Origin: Paracoccus aerius
GTDB taxonomy: Bacteria > Pseudomonadota > Alphaproteobacteria > Rhodobacterales > Rhodobacteraceae
Direction of reading: 5' to 3'
NCBI RefSeq assembly: GCF_014656455.1
Contig: NZ_BNCL01000005.1
Coordinates: 1 to 64,000, forward strand
DNA: 64,000 nucleotides
The notes under the pieces are model-generated. The model did no database searches. It was not told the origin of the DNA and saw only the letters and a list, made by a program, of their open reading frames with translations. The position numbers were made by a program, and so were the translations under genes. Positions 18,371 to 28,469 of the stretch are shown here, one piece after another (position 1 is the stretch's first letter; every line of letters starts with the position of its first letter).

Positions 18371-18533
18371 GCGGCCCTCCTTTGCCACGTTCGGTCCTTG
18401 GTCTAGGGCTTTGGCGCCCCAAGGGCAACGCGCAAACCCGTTCACGGCGGGATCACCCTTACGCGAGAGTTGACGCCGCCCGCCCCATGCGGGACAAGCC
18501 TCGGACGCCCCAAAAGCCCGAAAGGACGACGCG

Positions 18534-19739
18534 ATGGCCGATTTCAAGACGATCGATGACCTGGACATGGACGGCAAGGTCGTCCTGACCCGCGTGGACG
18601 TGAACGTGCCGGTGGAAGACGGCCGCGTGACCGACGCGACACGGATCGAGAAGATCGTGCCCACGGTCAAGGACATCCAGGCCAAGGGCGGCATCCCCGT
18701 TCTGCTGGCGCATTTCGACCGCCCCAAGGGCAAGCGCGTCGACAGCATGAGCCTGAAGCAGATCGTCCCTGCCCTGGAAGCGGCGCTTGGGCAACAGGTC
18801 GTCTTTGCAGACGACTGCATCGGCGGCCCGGCCAAGCGCGTGGTGGCCGACCTGAAGCCCGGAGACGTGGCCTTGCTTGAGAATACCCGCTTCCATGAAG
18901 GCGAGGAAAAGAACGACCCGACCTTCGCCGCATCCATCGCAGCACTTGGCAAGGTCTTCATCAACGACGCCTTCTCGGCCGCGCACCGGGCGCATGGTTC
19001 AACCGAGGGGCTGGCCCGCCTGTTGCCGTCAGGCGCGGGCCGGCTGATGGAGGCCGAGTTGAAGGCGCTTGACGCGGCCCTTGGCAATCCGCAGCGCCCG
19101 GTGATGGCCGTGGTGGGCGGGGCCAAGGTTTCGACCAAGCTGGACCTGCTGATGAACCTGGTGGACAAGGTCGATCACCTGGTGATTGGCGGCGGCATGG
19201 CCAACACCTTCCTGGTCGCCAAGGGCGTCGAGGTGGGCAAGTCCCTGGCTGAACGCGACATGGCCGACACCGCCCGGCAGATCCTGGAAAAGGCCGACCA
19301 GGGCGGCTGCGTGATCCATCTGCCGCTGGACATCGTGGTGGCGCGCGAATTCAAGGCCGGCGCGGAATCGCAGGTGCTGCCGGTCGATCAATGCCCGGCC
19401 GACGCGATGATCCTGGATGCCGGTCCCGCCACCGTGGACGCGCTGCGCGAGGCGATGGGCCATTGCAAGACGCTGATCTGGAACGGCCCCCTGGGCGCCT
19501 TCGAGATCGAGCCTTTCGACAACGCCACGAATGCCGCCGCCCGGGCGGCGGCCGAGATGACCGGCAACGGTACCCTGACTTCGGTCGCGGGCGGTGGCGA
19601 TACCGTCGCTGCACTGAACAAGGCCGGCGTGGCGGGCGATTTCACCTTCATCTCGACCGCCGGGGGGGCCTTTCTGGAATGGATGGAAGGCAAGGAACTG
19701 CCCGGTGTCGCGGTCCTGAAGGACGCGCGGAACGGCTGA
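18534..19739 (+). CDS. pgk: Phosphoglycerate kinase
   Basis: 401 residues, standard bacterial length. Pgk transfers phosphate between 1,3-bisphosphoglycerate and ADP. The N-domain signature [17 protein letters not shown] is present at residues ~16–32, with HFDRPKGKR and [15 protein letters not shown]. The nucleotide-binding C-domain has [27 protein letters not shown] and the phosphate loop [13 protein letters not shown]. It is divergent from the cyclophilin genes and monocistronic by appearance. Confidence 0.98.
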   Translation: MADFKTIDDLDMDGKVVLTRVDVNVPVEDGRVTDATRIEKIVPTVKDIQAKGGIPVLLAHFDRPKGKRVDSMSLKQIVPALEAALGQQVVFADDCIGGPAKRVVADLKPGDVALLENTRFHEGEEKNDPTFAASIAALGKVFINDAFSAAHRAHGSTEGLARLLPSGAGRLMEAELKALDAALGNPQRPVMAVVGGAKVSTKLDLLMNLVDKVDHLVIGGGMANTFLVAKGVEVGKSLAERDMADTARQILEKADQGGCVIHLPLDIVVAREFKAGAESQVLPVDQCPADAMILDAGPATVDALREAMGHCKTLIWNGPLGAFEIEPFDNATNAAARAAAEMTGNGTLTSVAGGGDTVAALNKAGVAGDFTFISTAGGAFLEWMEGKELPGVAVLKDARNG

Positions 19740-19746
19740 CGAAGAA

Positions 19747-19769
19747 AGGGGGCGCTCGCGCCCCCTCTT
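19747..19769 (+). terminator. Probable terminator after pgk
   Basis: AGGGGGCGC pairs with GCGCCCCCT across 19747–19766 and is followed by CTT. It begins eight bases after the pgk stop. The U-run is weak. The next 35 bases contain GCGCCCCGGGGCGC and an AATATTCT stretch, possibly a degenerate relative of the intergenic repeat at 10515. Confidence 0.6.
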
Positions 19770-19820
19770 GCGCCCCGGGGCGCAATTGACCCCCGAGAAT
19801 ATTCTAGCACAGAAGATGGG

Positions 19821-20285
19821 CTAGCCGCGCAGGCCGGTCTGCTTCAACAGGCCCTTTCGCTTGGCCTCATAGTAATAGCCGCGCGAATACCACATCACCG
19901 TCCTGTCCGGGTTGCCGTCTGCCACCATCCAGGCGCCGCGCAGGTATTTGACGCCATAGCGCAGGTTGGTATCCGCATCCAGCAGCGCCTCGGGCGATCC
20001 GCGATGGCCCATGGTGCGGGCCGTCTGCGGGTTCAACTGCATCAGCCCGTAATAGGGGCCGTTGCGGGCACCAGGCCGGTGCTGGGATTCGCGCAGGATG
20101 ATCCGCTGCACCATCGCAGGTGGCACCTCGTAATGGCGCGACCAATAATTGATGCGCGCGCGCAACTGCGGCGTCTCGTTGGGGTAAAGCCCGTTGCGGC
20201 CCAGCCCGGCCGGCATCTGCTCACGCCGGCCACCCCCGCAGGCGGCAAGCGCCAAAACCGCCAGGATCAGGCCACGTCGCCCCAT
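19821..20285 (-). CDS. Lytic transglycosylase lipoprotein (SLT domain)
   Basis: 154 residues. The N-terminus MGRRGLILAVLALAACGGG has a lipobox (LAAC), so it is probably an outer-membrane-anchored lipoprotein. The goose-lysozyme-like SLT domain shows RIILRESQHRPGARNGPYYG with the catalytic glutamate in RES, then GLMQLNPQTARTMG and NLRYGVKYLRGAW. It would cleave peptidoglycan to 1,6-anhydromuropeptides. The start at 20285 is set by the lipoprotein signal; the upstream frame overlaps lpdA's 3' hairpin. Confidence 0.87.
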   Translation of the reverse strand: MGRRGLILAVLALAACGGGRREQMPAGLGRNGLYPNETPQLRARINYWSRHYEVPPAMVQRIILRESQHRPGARNGPYYGLMQLNPQTARTMGHRGSPEALLDADTNLRYGVKYLRGAWMVADGNPDRTVMWYSRGYYYEAKRKGLLKQTGLRG

Positions 20286-20328
20286 CTTCTGCGGCGAAGC
20301 ACCCCGGGGGGTGAGACGCGCCAGCGTC

Positions 20329-20347
20329 AAGGGGGGCAGCGCCCCCC
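20329..20347 (-). terminator. Hairpin after lpdA
   Basis: On the minus strand GGGGGGC, loop GCT, GCCCCCC and then TT. It begins nine bases past the lpdA stop. The GC stem is strong but the U-run is only two bases, so termination may be partial and read-through into the transglycosylase gene is possible. Confidence 0.5.
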
Positions 20348-20355
20348 GTTCCAGG

Positions 20356-21750
20356 TCAGACATGGATGGCGCCATCCCCGCAGGCAAGCGCCGCTTCCCG
20401 CACCGCTTCCGAGGTCGTCGGATGCGCATGGCAGGTCAGGGCCAGATCCTCGGCCGAGGCGCCGAACTCCATCGCCACGCAAACCTCGTGGATCATCTCG
20501 CCCGCGTTGGGACCGATGATGTGGCAACCCAGGATCCGGTCGGTTTCCGCATCGGCGATCAGCTTGACGAAGCCGTCGGCCTGCATGACCGCCTTGGCGC
20601 GGGCATTGCCCATGAAGGGGAACTTGCCGACCTTGATCTTGCGGCCGCCTTCCTTTGCGGCTTCCTCGGTCAGGCCGACCGTGGCGACCTCGGGCATGGT
20701 ATAGATCACGCCGGGAATCAGGCCATAGTTCACGTGGCCGTGCTTGCCGGCAATCACCTCGGCCACGGCCATGCCCTCGTCCTCGGCCTTGTGGGCCAGC
20801 ATCGGGCCGGGCACCGCGTCGCCGATGGCATAGATGCCGGGGACGGACGTCGCCCAATGTCCGTCGACCTTGATATAGCCGCGGTCGGTCATCTGAACGC
20901 CCAGGGCATCAAGACCAAGGCCATCGGCATAGGGGCGGCGGCCGGTGGCGACCAAGACCGTCTCGGCCTCCAGCACGTGTTCGCTGTTGTCCTTGCGCAG
21001 GGTATAGCTGACCTTGGCCCTGCCATCGGCGGCCTCGACCCCCGATACGGCGGCGCCGAGGACGAATTTCAAGCCCTGCTTGGTCAGGATCTTCTGGAAC
21101 TGCTTCTGCACCTCGGCGTCCATGCCGGGGGTGATGGCGTCGAGGTATTCGACAACGGTCACCTGGGTGCCAAGCCGGGCATAGACGGAGCCCAGTTCCA
21201 ACCCGATCACCCCCGCGCCGATCACCACCATCGACTGCGGGATCTTGGGCAGCGCAAGCGCGCCGGTCGAATCCACCACGATGCCCGCGTCATTGTCGAC
21301 CGTGACACCCTTCAGCGACGACGGAACCGAGCCTGAAGCGATCACGATGTTCTTCGCGTCGTAGGTCGTGTCGCCGACCTTGACCTTGCCCGCCGCCTCG
21401 ATGACGGCCCAGCCCTTCAACCAGTCTATCTTGTTCTTCTTGAACAGGAACTCGATGCCCTTGGTGTTGCCGCCGACGGTTTCGGCCTTGTAGCCCTGCA
21501 TCTTCTGCCAGTCGACTTCGACATGGCCCGCCATCAGGCCCATCTTGGCAAAGTTCTCGTGCGTTTCGTGCAGCATGTGGCTGGCGTGCAGCAGGGCCTT
21601 GGACGGGATGCAGCCCACGTTCAGGCAGGTGCCGCCCAGGGTCTCGCGGCCCTCGACGCAGGCGACCCTGAGACCCAGTTGGGCTGCCCGGATCGCGCAG
21701 ACATAGCCGCCCGGTCCCGCCCCGATCACGATCAGGTCATAGGTGGACAT
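20356..21750 (-). CDS. lpdA: Dihydrolipoyl dehydrogenase (E3)
   Basis: 464 residues. E3 reoxidises dihydrolipoyl groups of 2-oxo acid dehydrogenase complexes using FAD and NAD+. FAD motif [17 protein letters not shown]; redox disulfide [19 protein letters not shown] motif [17 protein letters not shown]; second FAD motif GIYAIGDAV; catalytic His-Glu in [14 protein letters not shown]. The start at 21750 ([10 protein letters not shown]) is chosen because the upstream ATG at 21765 encodes the ribosome site AAGGAG itself. Located downstream of sucA–odhB, it is the E3 of the 2-oxoglutarate dehydrogenase complex. Confidence 0.97.
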   Translation of the reverse strand: MSTYDLIVIGAGPGGYVCAIRAAQLGLRVACVEGRETLGGTCLNVGCIPSKALLHASHMLHETHENFAKMGLMAGHVEVDWQKMQGYKAETVGGNTKGIEFLFKKNKIDWLKGWAVIEAAGKVKVGDTTYDAKNIVIASGSVPSSLKGVTVDNDAGIVVDSTGALALPKIPQSMVVIGAGVIGLELGSVYARLGTQVTVVEYLDAITPGMDAEVQKQFQKILTKQGLKFVLGAAVSGVEAADGRAKVSYTLRKDNSEHVLEAETVLVATGRRPYADGLGLDALGVQMTDRGYIKVDGHWATSVPGIYAIGDAVPGPMLAHKAEDEGMAVAEVIAGKHGHVNYGLIPGVIYTMPEVATVGLTEEAAKEGGRKIKVGKFPFMGNARAKAVMQADGFVKLIADAETDRILGCHIIGPNAGEMIHEVCVAMEFGASAEDLALTCHAHPTTSEAVREAALACGDGAIHV

Positions 21751-21796
21751 CGACTTCTCCTTCATTGTCCCTCATGGCCGGCGTCCAGGGCGATGC

Positions 21797-22186
21797 CTAG
21801 AACAGCGCAGCCAGTATCATCACCATCGTCGCCGCAAATCCCACGGCCCATATGACCGAGCGCCACGGCACCCAGCCAAAGACATAGGCCGGCACATAGA
21901 GGATTCGCGCCGCAAGATAAATCCATGCGCAGGCGGCGGTCGTACCGCTGCCTTGACCGCCCAGCGTCACCACCACGACCGCAAGCGTGAACAGGATCAG
22001 CCCTTCGAAATGATTGTTCAGCGCCCTCTGCAGCCGTCCTGCGGTGCCCTTCAACGATGGTGCGCTGTCCCGCGGGCCCATCGCCACGCGCGGCCCGACC
22101 TGAAGGTTCGCCGCAACCGAAAAGGCTGCAAACTGGACGGCCTGCAACAGCCCCGCAAGCGCCAGGACAGTCAGTTCGGGCGTCAT
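21797..22186 (-). CDS. MAPEG-family membrane protein
   Basis: 129 residues with four predicted membrane spans (TVLALAGLLQAVQFAAFSVA; GLILFTLAVVVVTLGG; AACAWIYLAARILYVPAYV; IWAVGFAATMVMILAALF). The MAPEG signature RLQRALNNHFEGLILF is present near residues 52–67. MAPEG proteins are glutathione-dependent or eicosanoid-related in eukaryotes; in bacteria the role is undefined. It begins two bases after the stop of the preceding small gene and lies between odhB and lpdA, so it is probably part of the same transcript. Confidence 0.85.
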   Translation of the reverse strand: MTPELTVLALAGLLQAVQFAAFSVAANLQVGPRVAMGPRDSAPSLKGTAGRLQRALNNHFEGLILFTLAVVVVTLGGQGSGTTAACAWIYLAARILYVPAYVFGWVPWRSVIWAVGFAATMVMILAALF

Positions 22187-22188
22187 GC

Positions 22189-22443
22189 TCAGGCCGTTTC
22201 CACGAAATGAAAGTCCACGCCCGTCACACCGGCCTGCGCGTTGAACGGTGCCGCGCCGCCGGACAGATAGGCCCGCGCCGCCTTTGCATCCGTCACCTGG
22301 AACAGCGCCCAGTGATTGCGGTCATCCTCGCGCCACAATTGCAGCAGCGACAATCCGTTGCGCCCGCGATCCTCGGCATCGGCATCGAATGCCGTGCGGA
22401 AGGGGACGGGATCGGTGACGGTATAGTGGGCGATCATTTGCAT
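22189..22443 (-). CDS. Small hypothetical protein, ABM/DUF-like
   Basis: 84 residues, not assigned to a family with certainty. The sequence (MQMIAHYTVTDPVPFRTAF, then LLQLWREDDRNHWALFQVTD and ARAYLSGG) has the alternating beta-alpha-beta pattern of ferredoxin-fold dimeric barrel proteins. The start at 22443 is chosen because the preceding in-frame codons add only eleven residues of no similarity. It sits 56 bases after odhB and two bases before the MAPEG gene in the suc/lpd gene string. Confidence 0.65.
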   Translation of the reverse strand: MQMIAHYTVTDPVPFRTAFDADAEDRGRNGLSLLQLWREDDRNHWALFQVTDAKAARAYLSGGAAPFNAQAGVTGVDFHFVETA

Positions 22444-22499
22444 AGACTGTCCCTTTGTCGAAAAAGGCGCCGCCACGGATGCAGCGGCGCCGTCGGACC

Positions 22500-24092
22500 T
22501 TACAGGTCCATCAGCAACCGGCGCGGATCCTCCAGCGCCTCTTTGACCCGCACCAGGAAGGTCACGGCGCCCTTGCCGTCCACGATCCGGTGGTCATAGG
22601 ACAGCGCCAGATACATCATCGGCCTGATGACGATCTGCCCGCCGACCACGACCGGGCGTTCCTGGATCTTGTGCATCCCCAAGATCCCCGACTGCGGGGG
22701 GTTCAGGATGGGCGAGGACATCAGCGAGCCGTAAACCCCGCCGTTCGAGATGGTGAAGGTGCCCCCCTGCATTTCCTGCATGGTCAGCTTGCCGTCGCGG
22801 CCCTTGGTGCCAAGTTCGCCGATTTCCTTCTCGATCGCGGCAAAGCCCTTCTGGTCCGCGTCGCGCACGACCGGAACGACCAGACCCGAAGGCGTGCCCA
22901 CCGCCACGCCCATGTTGACATAGTTCTTGTAGACCACGTCGGTGCCGTCGATCTCGGCGTTGACCTCGGGCACTTCCTTCAAGGCGTGGCAGCAGGCCTT
23001 CACGAAGAAGGACATGAAGCCCAGCTTGACCTTGTGCTTCTTCTCGAAGGCGTCCTTGTATTCGTTGCGAAGCTGCATGATGCCGGACATGTCGGCCTCA
23101 TTGTAGGTCGTCAGCATCGCCGCGGTGTTCTGCGCGTCCTTCAGGCGACGCGCGATGGTCTGGCGCAACCGCGTCATCTTGACGCGTTCCTCGCGCGCGG
23201 CGTCCTCGGCCGGGCGGGGGGCGGCCGGAACGGCGGCCTTGGGCGCGGGCTGTGCCTTGGCCACGTCTTCCTTCATCACGCGGCCGTCACGGCCGGAACC
23301 CGTCACCTGGTCGCGGCTGACGCCCTTTTCGGCCATCGCCTTCTTGGCCGAGGGCGCATCCTCGACATCGGTGCGGGGCTGGGTCTGCTCGGGGCCGGCG
23401 CCGGGGGATCCGACCTCGCCGGCCGTCACACCGTCCTCGCCGCCCGAGGCGGAACCGACGGGGGCCGCGGCATTTCCGTAGGCGCCCTTGTTGGACGACG
23501 CAGGCTGGGGGGCCGATGCGCCGGCATTCCCGGCAGCGCCTTCGGTGATGATGGCCAGGCGCGCCTTGGCATCGACGGTAGCGCCTTCCTCGGCCAGGAT
23601 GTCGGCCAGGACGCCGGCGGCAGGGCTGGGAACCTCGACCGACACCTTGTCAGTTTCCAGTTCGCACAGCATCTCGTCCACGGCGACTGTGTCGCCCGGC
23701 TTCTTGAACCAGGTTGCCACGGTCGCCTCGGTCACGCTTTCGCCAAGCGCGGGCACCATCACGTCCACGGATTTGCCGCTCATCTGTTTTTGTCCTTCCG
23801 GGGTCTTCTGGGCCGTCTCGGCCTGCGGGTGGTCTTTGGGGGTATCATTCTGGCCGCCTTGAGAGATCTGGGCCAGCAGGGCGTCGGGGCCGACAGTCTC
23901 GCCTTCCGCCGCAAGGATTTCGGCCAGGGTGCCCGCCGCAGGGCTTGGCACCTCGACCGTCACCTTGTCTGTTTCCAGCTCGCACAGCATCTCGTCCACC
24001 GCGACGGCGTCACCCGGTTTCTTGAACCAGGTGGCGACCGTCGCCTCGGTGACCGATTCGCCCAGTGCGGGCACGCGGACTTCGATGGGCAT
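22500..24092 (-). CDS. odhB: 2-oxoglutarate dehydrogenase E2 (dihydrolipoyl succinyltransferase) with two lipoyl domains
   Basis: 530 residues. Two lipoyl domains occupy residues ~2–77 and ~106–180, each with the lipoylated lysine in ELETDKV. They are nearly identical over long runs such as [20 protein letters not shown]. Alanine/proline linkers and an E3-binding domain ([20 protein letters not shown], ~225–265) follow. The catalytic acyltransferase domain begins near 300 and ends with [12 protein letters not shown], carrying the His/Asp pair. E. coli SucB has one lipoyl domain, so this is a two-lipoyl form. The start at 24092 lies four bases after the sucA stop. Confidence 0.96.
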   Translation of the reverse strand: MPIEVRVPALGESVTEATVATWFKKPGDAVAVDEMLCELETDKVTVEVPSPAAGTLAEILAAEGETVGPDALLAQISQGGQNDTPKDHPQAETAQKTPEGQKQMSGKSVDVMVPALGESVTEATVATWFKKPGDTVAVDEMLCELETDKVSVEVPSPAAGVLADILAEEGATVDAKARLAIITEGAAGNAGASAPQPASSNKGAYGNAAAPVGSASGGEDGVTAGEVGSPGAGPEQTQPRTDVEDAPSAKKAMAEKGVSRDQVTGSGRDGRVMKEDVAKAQPAPKAAVPAAPRPAEDAAREERVKMTRLRQTIARRLKDAQNTAAMLTTYNEADMSGIMQLRNEYKDAFEKKHKVKLGFMSFFVKACCHALKEVPEVNAEIDGTDVVYKNYVNMGVAVGTPSGLVVPVVRDADQKGFAAIEKEIGELGTKGRDGKLTMQEMQGGTFTISNGGVYGSLMSSPILNPPQSGILGMHKIQERPVVVGGQIVIRPMMYLALSYDHRIVDGKGAVTFLVRVKEALEDPRRLLMDL

Positions 24093-24096
24093 CGGA

Positions 24097-27063
24097 TCAT
24101 CCTTCAAGCGACAGCGCCTCGGACACCAGGGCCTCCTGCTCGGCCTTGTGGCGCGAGGCGAGGCCGGTGGCAACCGACGCGGCTGCGTTGCGGCCGACAT
24201 AGCGGGCGCGGTTGTGGCGCGCGCCCAGCCGGTCCAGCGACCATTCTAGGTAGGGCTCGACAAAGCTCCAGCCGCCCTGGTTCTTGGGCTCTTCCTGGCA
24301 CCAGACAATCTCGGCGTCCTTGAAGCGGGACAGTTCCTTGACCATCGACTGCGCGGGGAACGGATAGAACTGTTCCAAACGCAGCAGGTAGATGTCATCG
24401 ATCCCGGCCTCGTCCCGCGCCTTCAAGAGGTCGTAATAGACCTTGCCCGAACAGATCACGACGCGGCGGATGCGGTGATCCGGAACCAGCGTGATGTCCG
24501 AGGCACCATGCTGCGCGTCGTCCCACAGCACGCGGTGGAAGGTCGATCCGGTCTGGAAGTCGGCCGCCTTGCTGGTGGCCTTGGGGTGGCGCAGCAGCGA
24601 TTTCGGCGTCATCAGCACCAGCGGCTTGCGGAACCGGCGGTGCATCTGGCGGCGCAGGATGTGGAAATAGTTGGCCGGAGTCGTGCAGTTGGCGACGATC
24701 CAGTTGTCCTCGGCGCACATCTGCAGGAAGCGTTCCAGGCGGGCCGAGCTATGCTCGGGCCCCTGGCCCTCGAAGCCGTGGGGCAGCAGCATCACAAGGC
24801 CCGACATGCGCAGCCATTTCTTCTCGCCTGAAGAGATGAACTGGTCGAACATGATCTGCGCGCCGTTGGCGAAGTCGCCGAACTGGGCTTCCCACAACAC
24901 AAGCGCATTGGGTTCGGCCAGCGAATAGCCGTATTCGAAGCCCAGAACCGCGTATTCCGACAGCATCGAGTCGATGACCTCGTAGCGGGCCTGACCCTCG
25001 GCGATGTTGTTCAGCGGGTAATAGCGATCCTCGGACTTCTGGTCGATGAAGGCCGAATGACGCTGGCTGAAGGTGCCGCGCGTGCTGTCCTGGCCCGCCA
25101 GGCGAACCGGCTTGCCTTCCAGCAGCAGCGACCCGAAGGCCAGGGCCTCGCCCGTGGCCCAGTCAAAGCCTTCGCCCGTCTCGAACATCTGCTTCTTGGC
25201 TTCCAGAAGCCGGCCCACGGTCTTGTGCAGGTTGTGGCCCTCGGGAACCCCCGTCAGCGCGCGGCCGATCTGGGCCATTGTCGAAGGCTCGATCCCGGTT
25301 TCGCCCGACACGTATTCCGCGCCCTCGCGGTCAAGGCCCGACCACTTGCCGTCCAGCCAGTCGGCCTTGTTGGGCTTGAAGGCCTTGCCCACCTCGAACT
25401 CCTCGTTGAGGTGGTTCTGGAAGGCGGTCTTCATGTCCTCGATCTCGCCCTCGGGGACAAGGCCGTCGGCGACCAGGCGTTCGGTATAAAGCTGCAGCGT
25501 CGTCTTCTGCGCCTTGATCTTGGTATACATCGCCGGGTTCGTGAACATCGGCTCGTCGCCTTCGTTGTGACCGAAGCGACGATAGCAGAAGATGTCGATC
25601 ACGACGTCCTTCTGGAACTTCTGGCGGAACTCGGTCGCGACCTTGGCGGCATGGACCACGGCCTCGGGGTCGTCGCCGTTCACGTGGAAGATCGGCGCCT
25701 CGACCATCAGGGCGATATCGGTCGGATAGGGCGAGGTGCGGCTGAAATGCGGCGCGGTGGTGAAGCCGATCTGGTTGTTCACCACGATGTGGATGCAGCC
25801 GCCGGTGCGGTGGCCCTTGATGCCCGACAGTTGCAGGCATTCCGCCACGACGCCCTGGCCTGCGAAGGCCGCGTCGCCATGCAGCAGGATCGGCAGGACC
25901 GCGCTGCGGTCATGCATGTCGCCCAGTTGGTCGCCCTTGGCGCGCGCCTTGCCCAGCACGACCGGGTTCACGGCCTCGAGGTGCGAAGGGTTGGCGGTCA
26001 GCGACAGGTGGACGGTATTGCCGTCGAACTCTCGGTCGCTCGATGCGCCGAGGTGGTATTTCACGTCGCCCGAACCGTCCACGTCCTCGGGCTTGAACGA
26101 GCCGCCCTGGAACTCGTGGAAGATCGCGCGATAGGGTTTCGACATCACGTTGGCCAGCACCGACAGGCGGCCGCGGTGGGGCATCCCCACGACGATCTCC
26201 TTCACGCCCAAGGCGCCACCGCGCTTGATGATCTGTTCCATCGCCGGGATCAGCGCCTCGCCCCCGTCGAGGCCGAAGCGCTTGGTGCCCATGTATTTCA
26301 CATGGAGGAACTTCTCGAAGCCCTCGGCCTCGACCAGCTTGTTCAGGATGGCGCGGCGGCCTTCCTGTGTGAACTGGATTTCCTTGCCATATCCCTCGAT
26401 CCTCTCCTTCAGCCAGGCGGCTTCCTCGGGGTTCGAGATGTGCATGAACTGGATCGCGAAGGTGCCGCAGTAGGTCCGCTTCATCAACTCGGTGATCTGG
26501 CGGATCGAGGCGACCTCCAGCCCCAGCACGTTGTCGATGAAGATCGGGCGGTCCATGTCGCCGGGGCCGAAGCCGTAGGTGGCCGGGTTCAACTCGCCGT
26601 GGTCGGGCACGTCGCGCAGGCCCAGCGGGTCAAGGTTGGCGTGCAGGTGGCCGCGGATGCGGAAGGCACGGATCAGCATCAGCGCGCGGATCGAATCCAG
26701 CACGGCCTGGCGCATCTGGTCCTCGGTCAGGCTGACGCCCCTTTCCTCGGCCTTGGCGGCGATCTTCTTCATCGCGGCGCGGGCTTCGTCCTTGGAGGCC
26801 ATCGGCCATTCGCCGGTCAGCGCGGCGGTGGTTTCATCGGACGGCATCGGCGGCCAGTCTGCGCGCTTCCAGCTTGCGCCTTCGGCTTCGCGCGCGGCAT
26901 CTTCTCCGGCATCACCCAGGCCGCGGAAGAAGGCGTCCCATGCGGCGTCGAAGTTCTGCGGGTTCTGCGCCCACTGGCCGTAAAGCTGTTCGATATAGGC
27001 CGCGTTATGTCCTTGCAGGAAGGACGAGTCGTGGAAGTCGGCGTTCTTGGGTTGGTCGGTCAT
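24097..27063 (-). CDS. sucA: 2-oxoglutarate dehydrogenase E1
   Basis: 988 residues, usual for the homodimeric ThDP-dependent E1, which decarboxylates 2-oxoglutarate and succinylates OdhB. The N-terminal [19 protein letters not shown] segment is the E2-binding helix. ThDP and Mg binding is shown by [14 protein letters not shown] and [23 protein letters not shown] and [11 protein letters not shown] are conserved active-site blocks. The start at 27063 ([10 protein letters not shown]) is the family start; an upstream open extension of 53 codons is not supported. First of sucA–odhB. Confidence 0.97.
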   Translation of the reverse strand: MTDQPKNADFHDSSFLQGHNAAYIEQLYGQWAQNPQNFDAAWDAFFRGLGDAGEDAAREAEGASWKRADWPPMPSDETTAALTGEWPMASKDEARAAMKKIAAKAEERGVSLTEDQMRQAVLDSIRALMLIRAFRIRGHLHANLDPLGLRDVPDHGELNPATYGFGPGDMDRPIFIDNVLGLEVASIRQITELMKRTYCGTFAIQFMHISNPEEAAWLKERIEGYGKEIQFTQEGRRAILNKLVEAEGFEKFLHVKYMGTKRFGLDGGEALIPAMEQIIKRGGALGVKEIVVGMPHRGRLSVLANVMSKPYRAIFHEFQGGSFKPEDVDGSGDVKYHLGASSDREFDGNTVHLSLTANPSHLEAVNPVVLGKARAKGDQLGDMHDRSAVLPILLHGDAAFAGQGVVAECLQLSGIKGHRTGGCIHIVVNNQIGFTTAPHFSRTSPYPTDIALMVEAPIFHVNGDDPEAVVHAAKVATEFRQKFQKDVVIDIFCYRRFGHNEGDEPMFTNPAMYTKIKAQKTTLQLYTERLVADGLVPEGEIEDMKTAFQNHLNEEFEVGKAFKPNKADWLDGKWSGLDREGAEYVSGETGIEPSTMAQIGRALTGVPEGHNLHKTVGRLLEAKKQMFETGEGFDWATGEALAFGSLLLEGKPVRLAGQDSTRGTFSQRHSAFIDQKSEDRYYPLNNIAEGQARYEVIDSMLSEYAVLGFEYGYSLAEPNALVLWEAQFGDFANGAQIMFDQFISSGEKKWLRMSGLVMLLPHGFEGQGPEHSSARLERFLQMCAEDNWIVANCTTPANYFHILRRQMHRRFRKPLVLMTPKSLLRHPKATSKAADFQTGSTFHRVLWDDAQHGASDITLVPDHRIRRVVICSGKVYYDLLKARDEAGIDDIYLLRLEQFYPFPAQSMVKELSRFKDAEIVWCQEEPKNQGGWSFVEPYLEWSLDRLGARHNRARYVGRNAAASVATGLASRHKAEQEALVSEALSLEG

Positions 27064-27113
27064 CGGGTCTCGCGTCCTTGACGCAATGGAAGGATAAGGG
27101 CGGAATTGCGGCG

Positions 27114-27578
27114 TCAGGCGGCGCTGCAGGTGACGATCATCATCTGGACGCCGGGCATCGCGCTGCCGGCGCCCGGCTTGTTGGTGCGGCTCTCGGCAAC
27201 GTCGCGTCCGGCCGCGCGGCAAAGCTGCGCGGGCGCGGCCTCGATCTTGCCGGCGTCGGTCTGGGCAGGGCGGAACAGCACGGTATAGCGGCTGTCGGCA
27301 TCCCCGGTGACCGAAATCAGCGAAGCCTGGTGCAACCCGGTGCGTCCGTCGACCGGTCCGGTCGGCAGGGCCGGGGCCGCCGGCGCCGCGACTGGCGGCG
27401 CAACGGGCACTGTCGGCACCACGACACGCGGCGCAGCCGGCGCGGCGGGGGCTGAGGGCGCGGGAACCGGGGCCGGGGCAGCCGCAGGCTGCATGCAGGC
27501 TGCCAGCCCGCAGACCGCAAGAAGCGCCAGGACGCGGGGCATGGTGGGAAGACTGGCTGCTGGAATTCTGGATGTCAT
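27114..27578 (-). CDS. Small lipoprotein, paralogue A of a three-gene set
   Basis: 154 residues, not recognised. A lipobox LAVCGLAAC is followed by a Pro/Ala-rich tether (~50 residues) and a C-terminal domain with the pattern LHQAS, YTVLFRPAQ, APAQLCRAAGR and IVTCSAA. The same pattern recurs in the next two upstream genes, each with a cysteine pair that could form a disulfide. A GAGG site lies before the ATG at 27578; an internal ATG at 27542 (MPRVLALLAV) gives a more classical signal. Located just upstream of sucA. Confidence 0.65.
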   Translation of the reverse strand: MTSRIPAASLPTMPRVLALLAVCGLAACMQPAAAPAPVPAPSAPAAPAAPRVVVPTVPVAPPVAAPAAPALPTGPVDGRTGLHQASLISVTGDADSRYTVLFRPAQTDAGKIEAAPAQLCRAAGRDVAESRTNKPGAGSAMPGVQMMIVTCSAA

Positions 27579-27585
27579 GACCGCC

Positions 27586-27984
27586 TCAGGCACAATAAAC
27601 GTCGATGATGGCCGCGCCGGGATCGACATAGGGATCCACCCGCGGGATGCGTTCGATCCGCGCCACAGCGCGACGTTCCAGGCCGCACAGCGCACGGGCT
27701 GCGCCCTGGTCGGCACCGGCGGGCGCGCGGGCGGGGTGATAGATCAGCCGCCAGCCGAAATCGCGCCGCGCGACGGTGCGGACCGCATCGGGGGGCAGGG
27801 TGCTGGCCTGGTGAAGGTTCGTCATGGCGGGAATGCCGCCGGGCAGGATATCGTCGGTGGGCGCGCGACCGCAGGCCGTCAGCGCCAGAAGCGCGGCCAG
27901 TGACACGGGCGCAAGACATCCGCCAGCCCAGGCTTGCGCCCGGCTTGTCGCGATTGCTGCCCCGCAGTGCGGCTGGTCGTCCAC
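27586..27984 (-). CDS. Small lipoprotein, paralogue B of a three-gene set
   Basis: 132 residues from a GTG start at 27984. A hydrophobic segment ends in the lipobox ALTAC near residue 38. The mature part has LHQAS, WRLIYHPA, AARALCGLERR and a terminal IIDVYCA, aligning with the neighbouring lipoproteins A and C. The N-terminus before the hydrophobic stretch is long for a signal peptide, so the true start may be internal. It ends seven bases before gene A. Function unknown. Confidence 0.6.
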   Translation of the reverse strand: MDDQPHCGAAIATSRAQAWAGGCLAPVSLAALLALTACGRAPTDDILPGGIPAMTNLHQASTLPPDAVRTVARRDFGWRLIYHPARAPAGADQGAARALCGLERRAVARIERIPRVDPYVDPGAAIIDVYCA

Positions 27985-28047
27985 ATCATCCCCCTGGTCC
28001 TGCCAGTGCCCCCATACTTAAGTCGGGAGCACGGCTTTTCAAATCCG

Positions 28048-28395
28048 TCACGAACAGGTGACGGTCATCCTCTGAACGCCGGTCCCGAACTGAGGCGCGG
28101 TCGTGTCCACAGCCTGGGCGCTGAAAACGGTCGAGGCGGTGTTGGCGCAGATCGTCCGTGGCGCGGCCGCCAACTGTTCGGCGGTGACGCCGTCGTCGCG
28201 GTAGAAGACGACATACTGGTTGTCCGTCCGGGTCACGCCCAGGACCGCGTCGGCCGGAAGGCCGGTCGCCGCGGCAAGCGCCTCGGTCGAGGCCTGGTCG
28301 ACCGTGACGGCGGTTTCGACGCGGGTGACAGGCTCGGGCGCGCAGGCCCCCAGCACAACAGTCGAGGCGATGATGGTAGCCGAAAGCATCTTCAT
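28048..28395 (-). CDS. Small lipoprotein, paralogue C of a three-gene set
   Basis: 115 residues. MKMLSATIIASTVVLGAC is a lipoprotein signal with the lipobox VLGAC. The mature domain has VDQASTEALAAATGL, YVVFYRDDGV, LAAAPRTICANTA and the terminal QRMTVTCS, matching the plan of lipoproteins A and B. AGGAGA lies eight bases before the ATG at 28395. It follows sucD by 74 bases, across a CCCGCCC/GGGCGGG hairpin at 28445–28462 without a T-run, so partial read-through from sucCD is possible. Confidence 0.75.
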   Translation of the reverse strand: MKMLSATIIASTVVLGACAPEPVTRVETAVTVDQASTEALAAATGLPADAVLGVTRTDNQYVVFYRDDGVTAEQLAAAPRTICANTASTVFSAQAVDTTAPQFGTGVQRMTVTCS

Positions 28396-28469
28396 CTTCA
28401 GTCTCCTGTGTTTGATCGCGAAAGGTGATCGTGCCGGGGCAACGCCCGCCCCGCAGGGCGGGTTCAGTC

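Noticed and set aside
18371..19168. N-terminal extension of the cytosolic cyclophilin frame
   Set aside because: The extension is antisense to pgk, lacks family similarity, and the cyclophilin has its own ATG and ribosome site at 18370.
22455..27081. Long plus-strand open frames opposite odhB and sucA
   Set aside because: Shadow frames of highly conserved minus-strand genes; products are His/Arg/Gly-rich with no motif.
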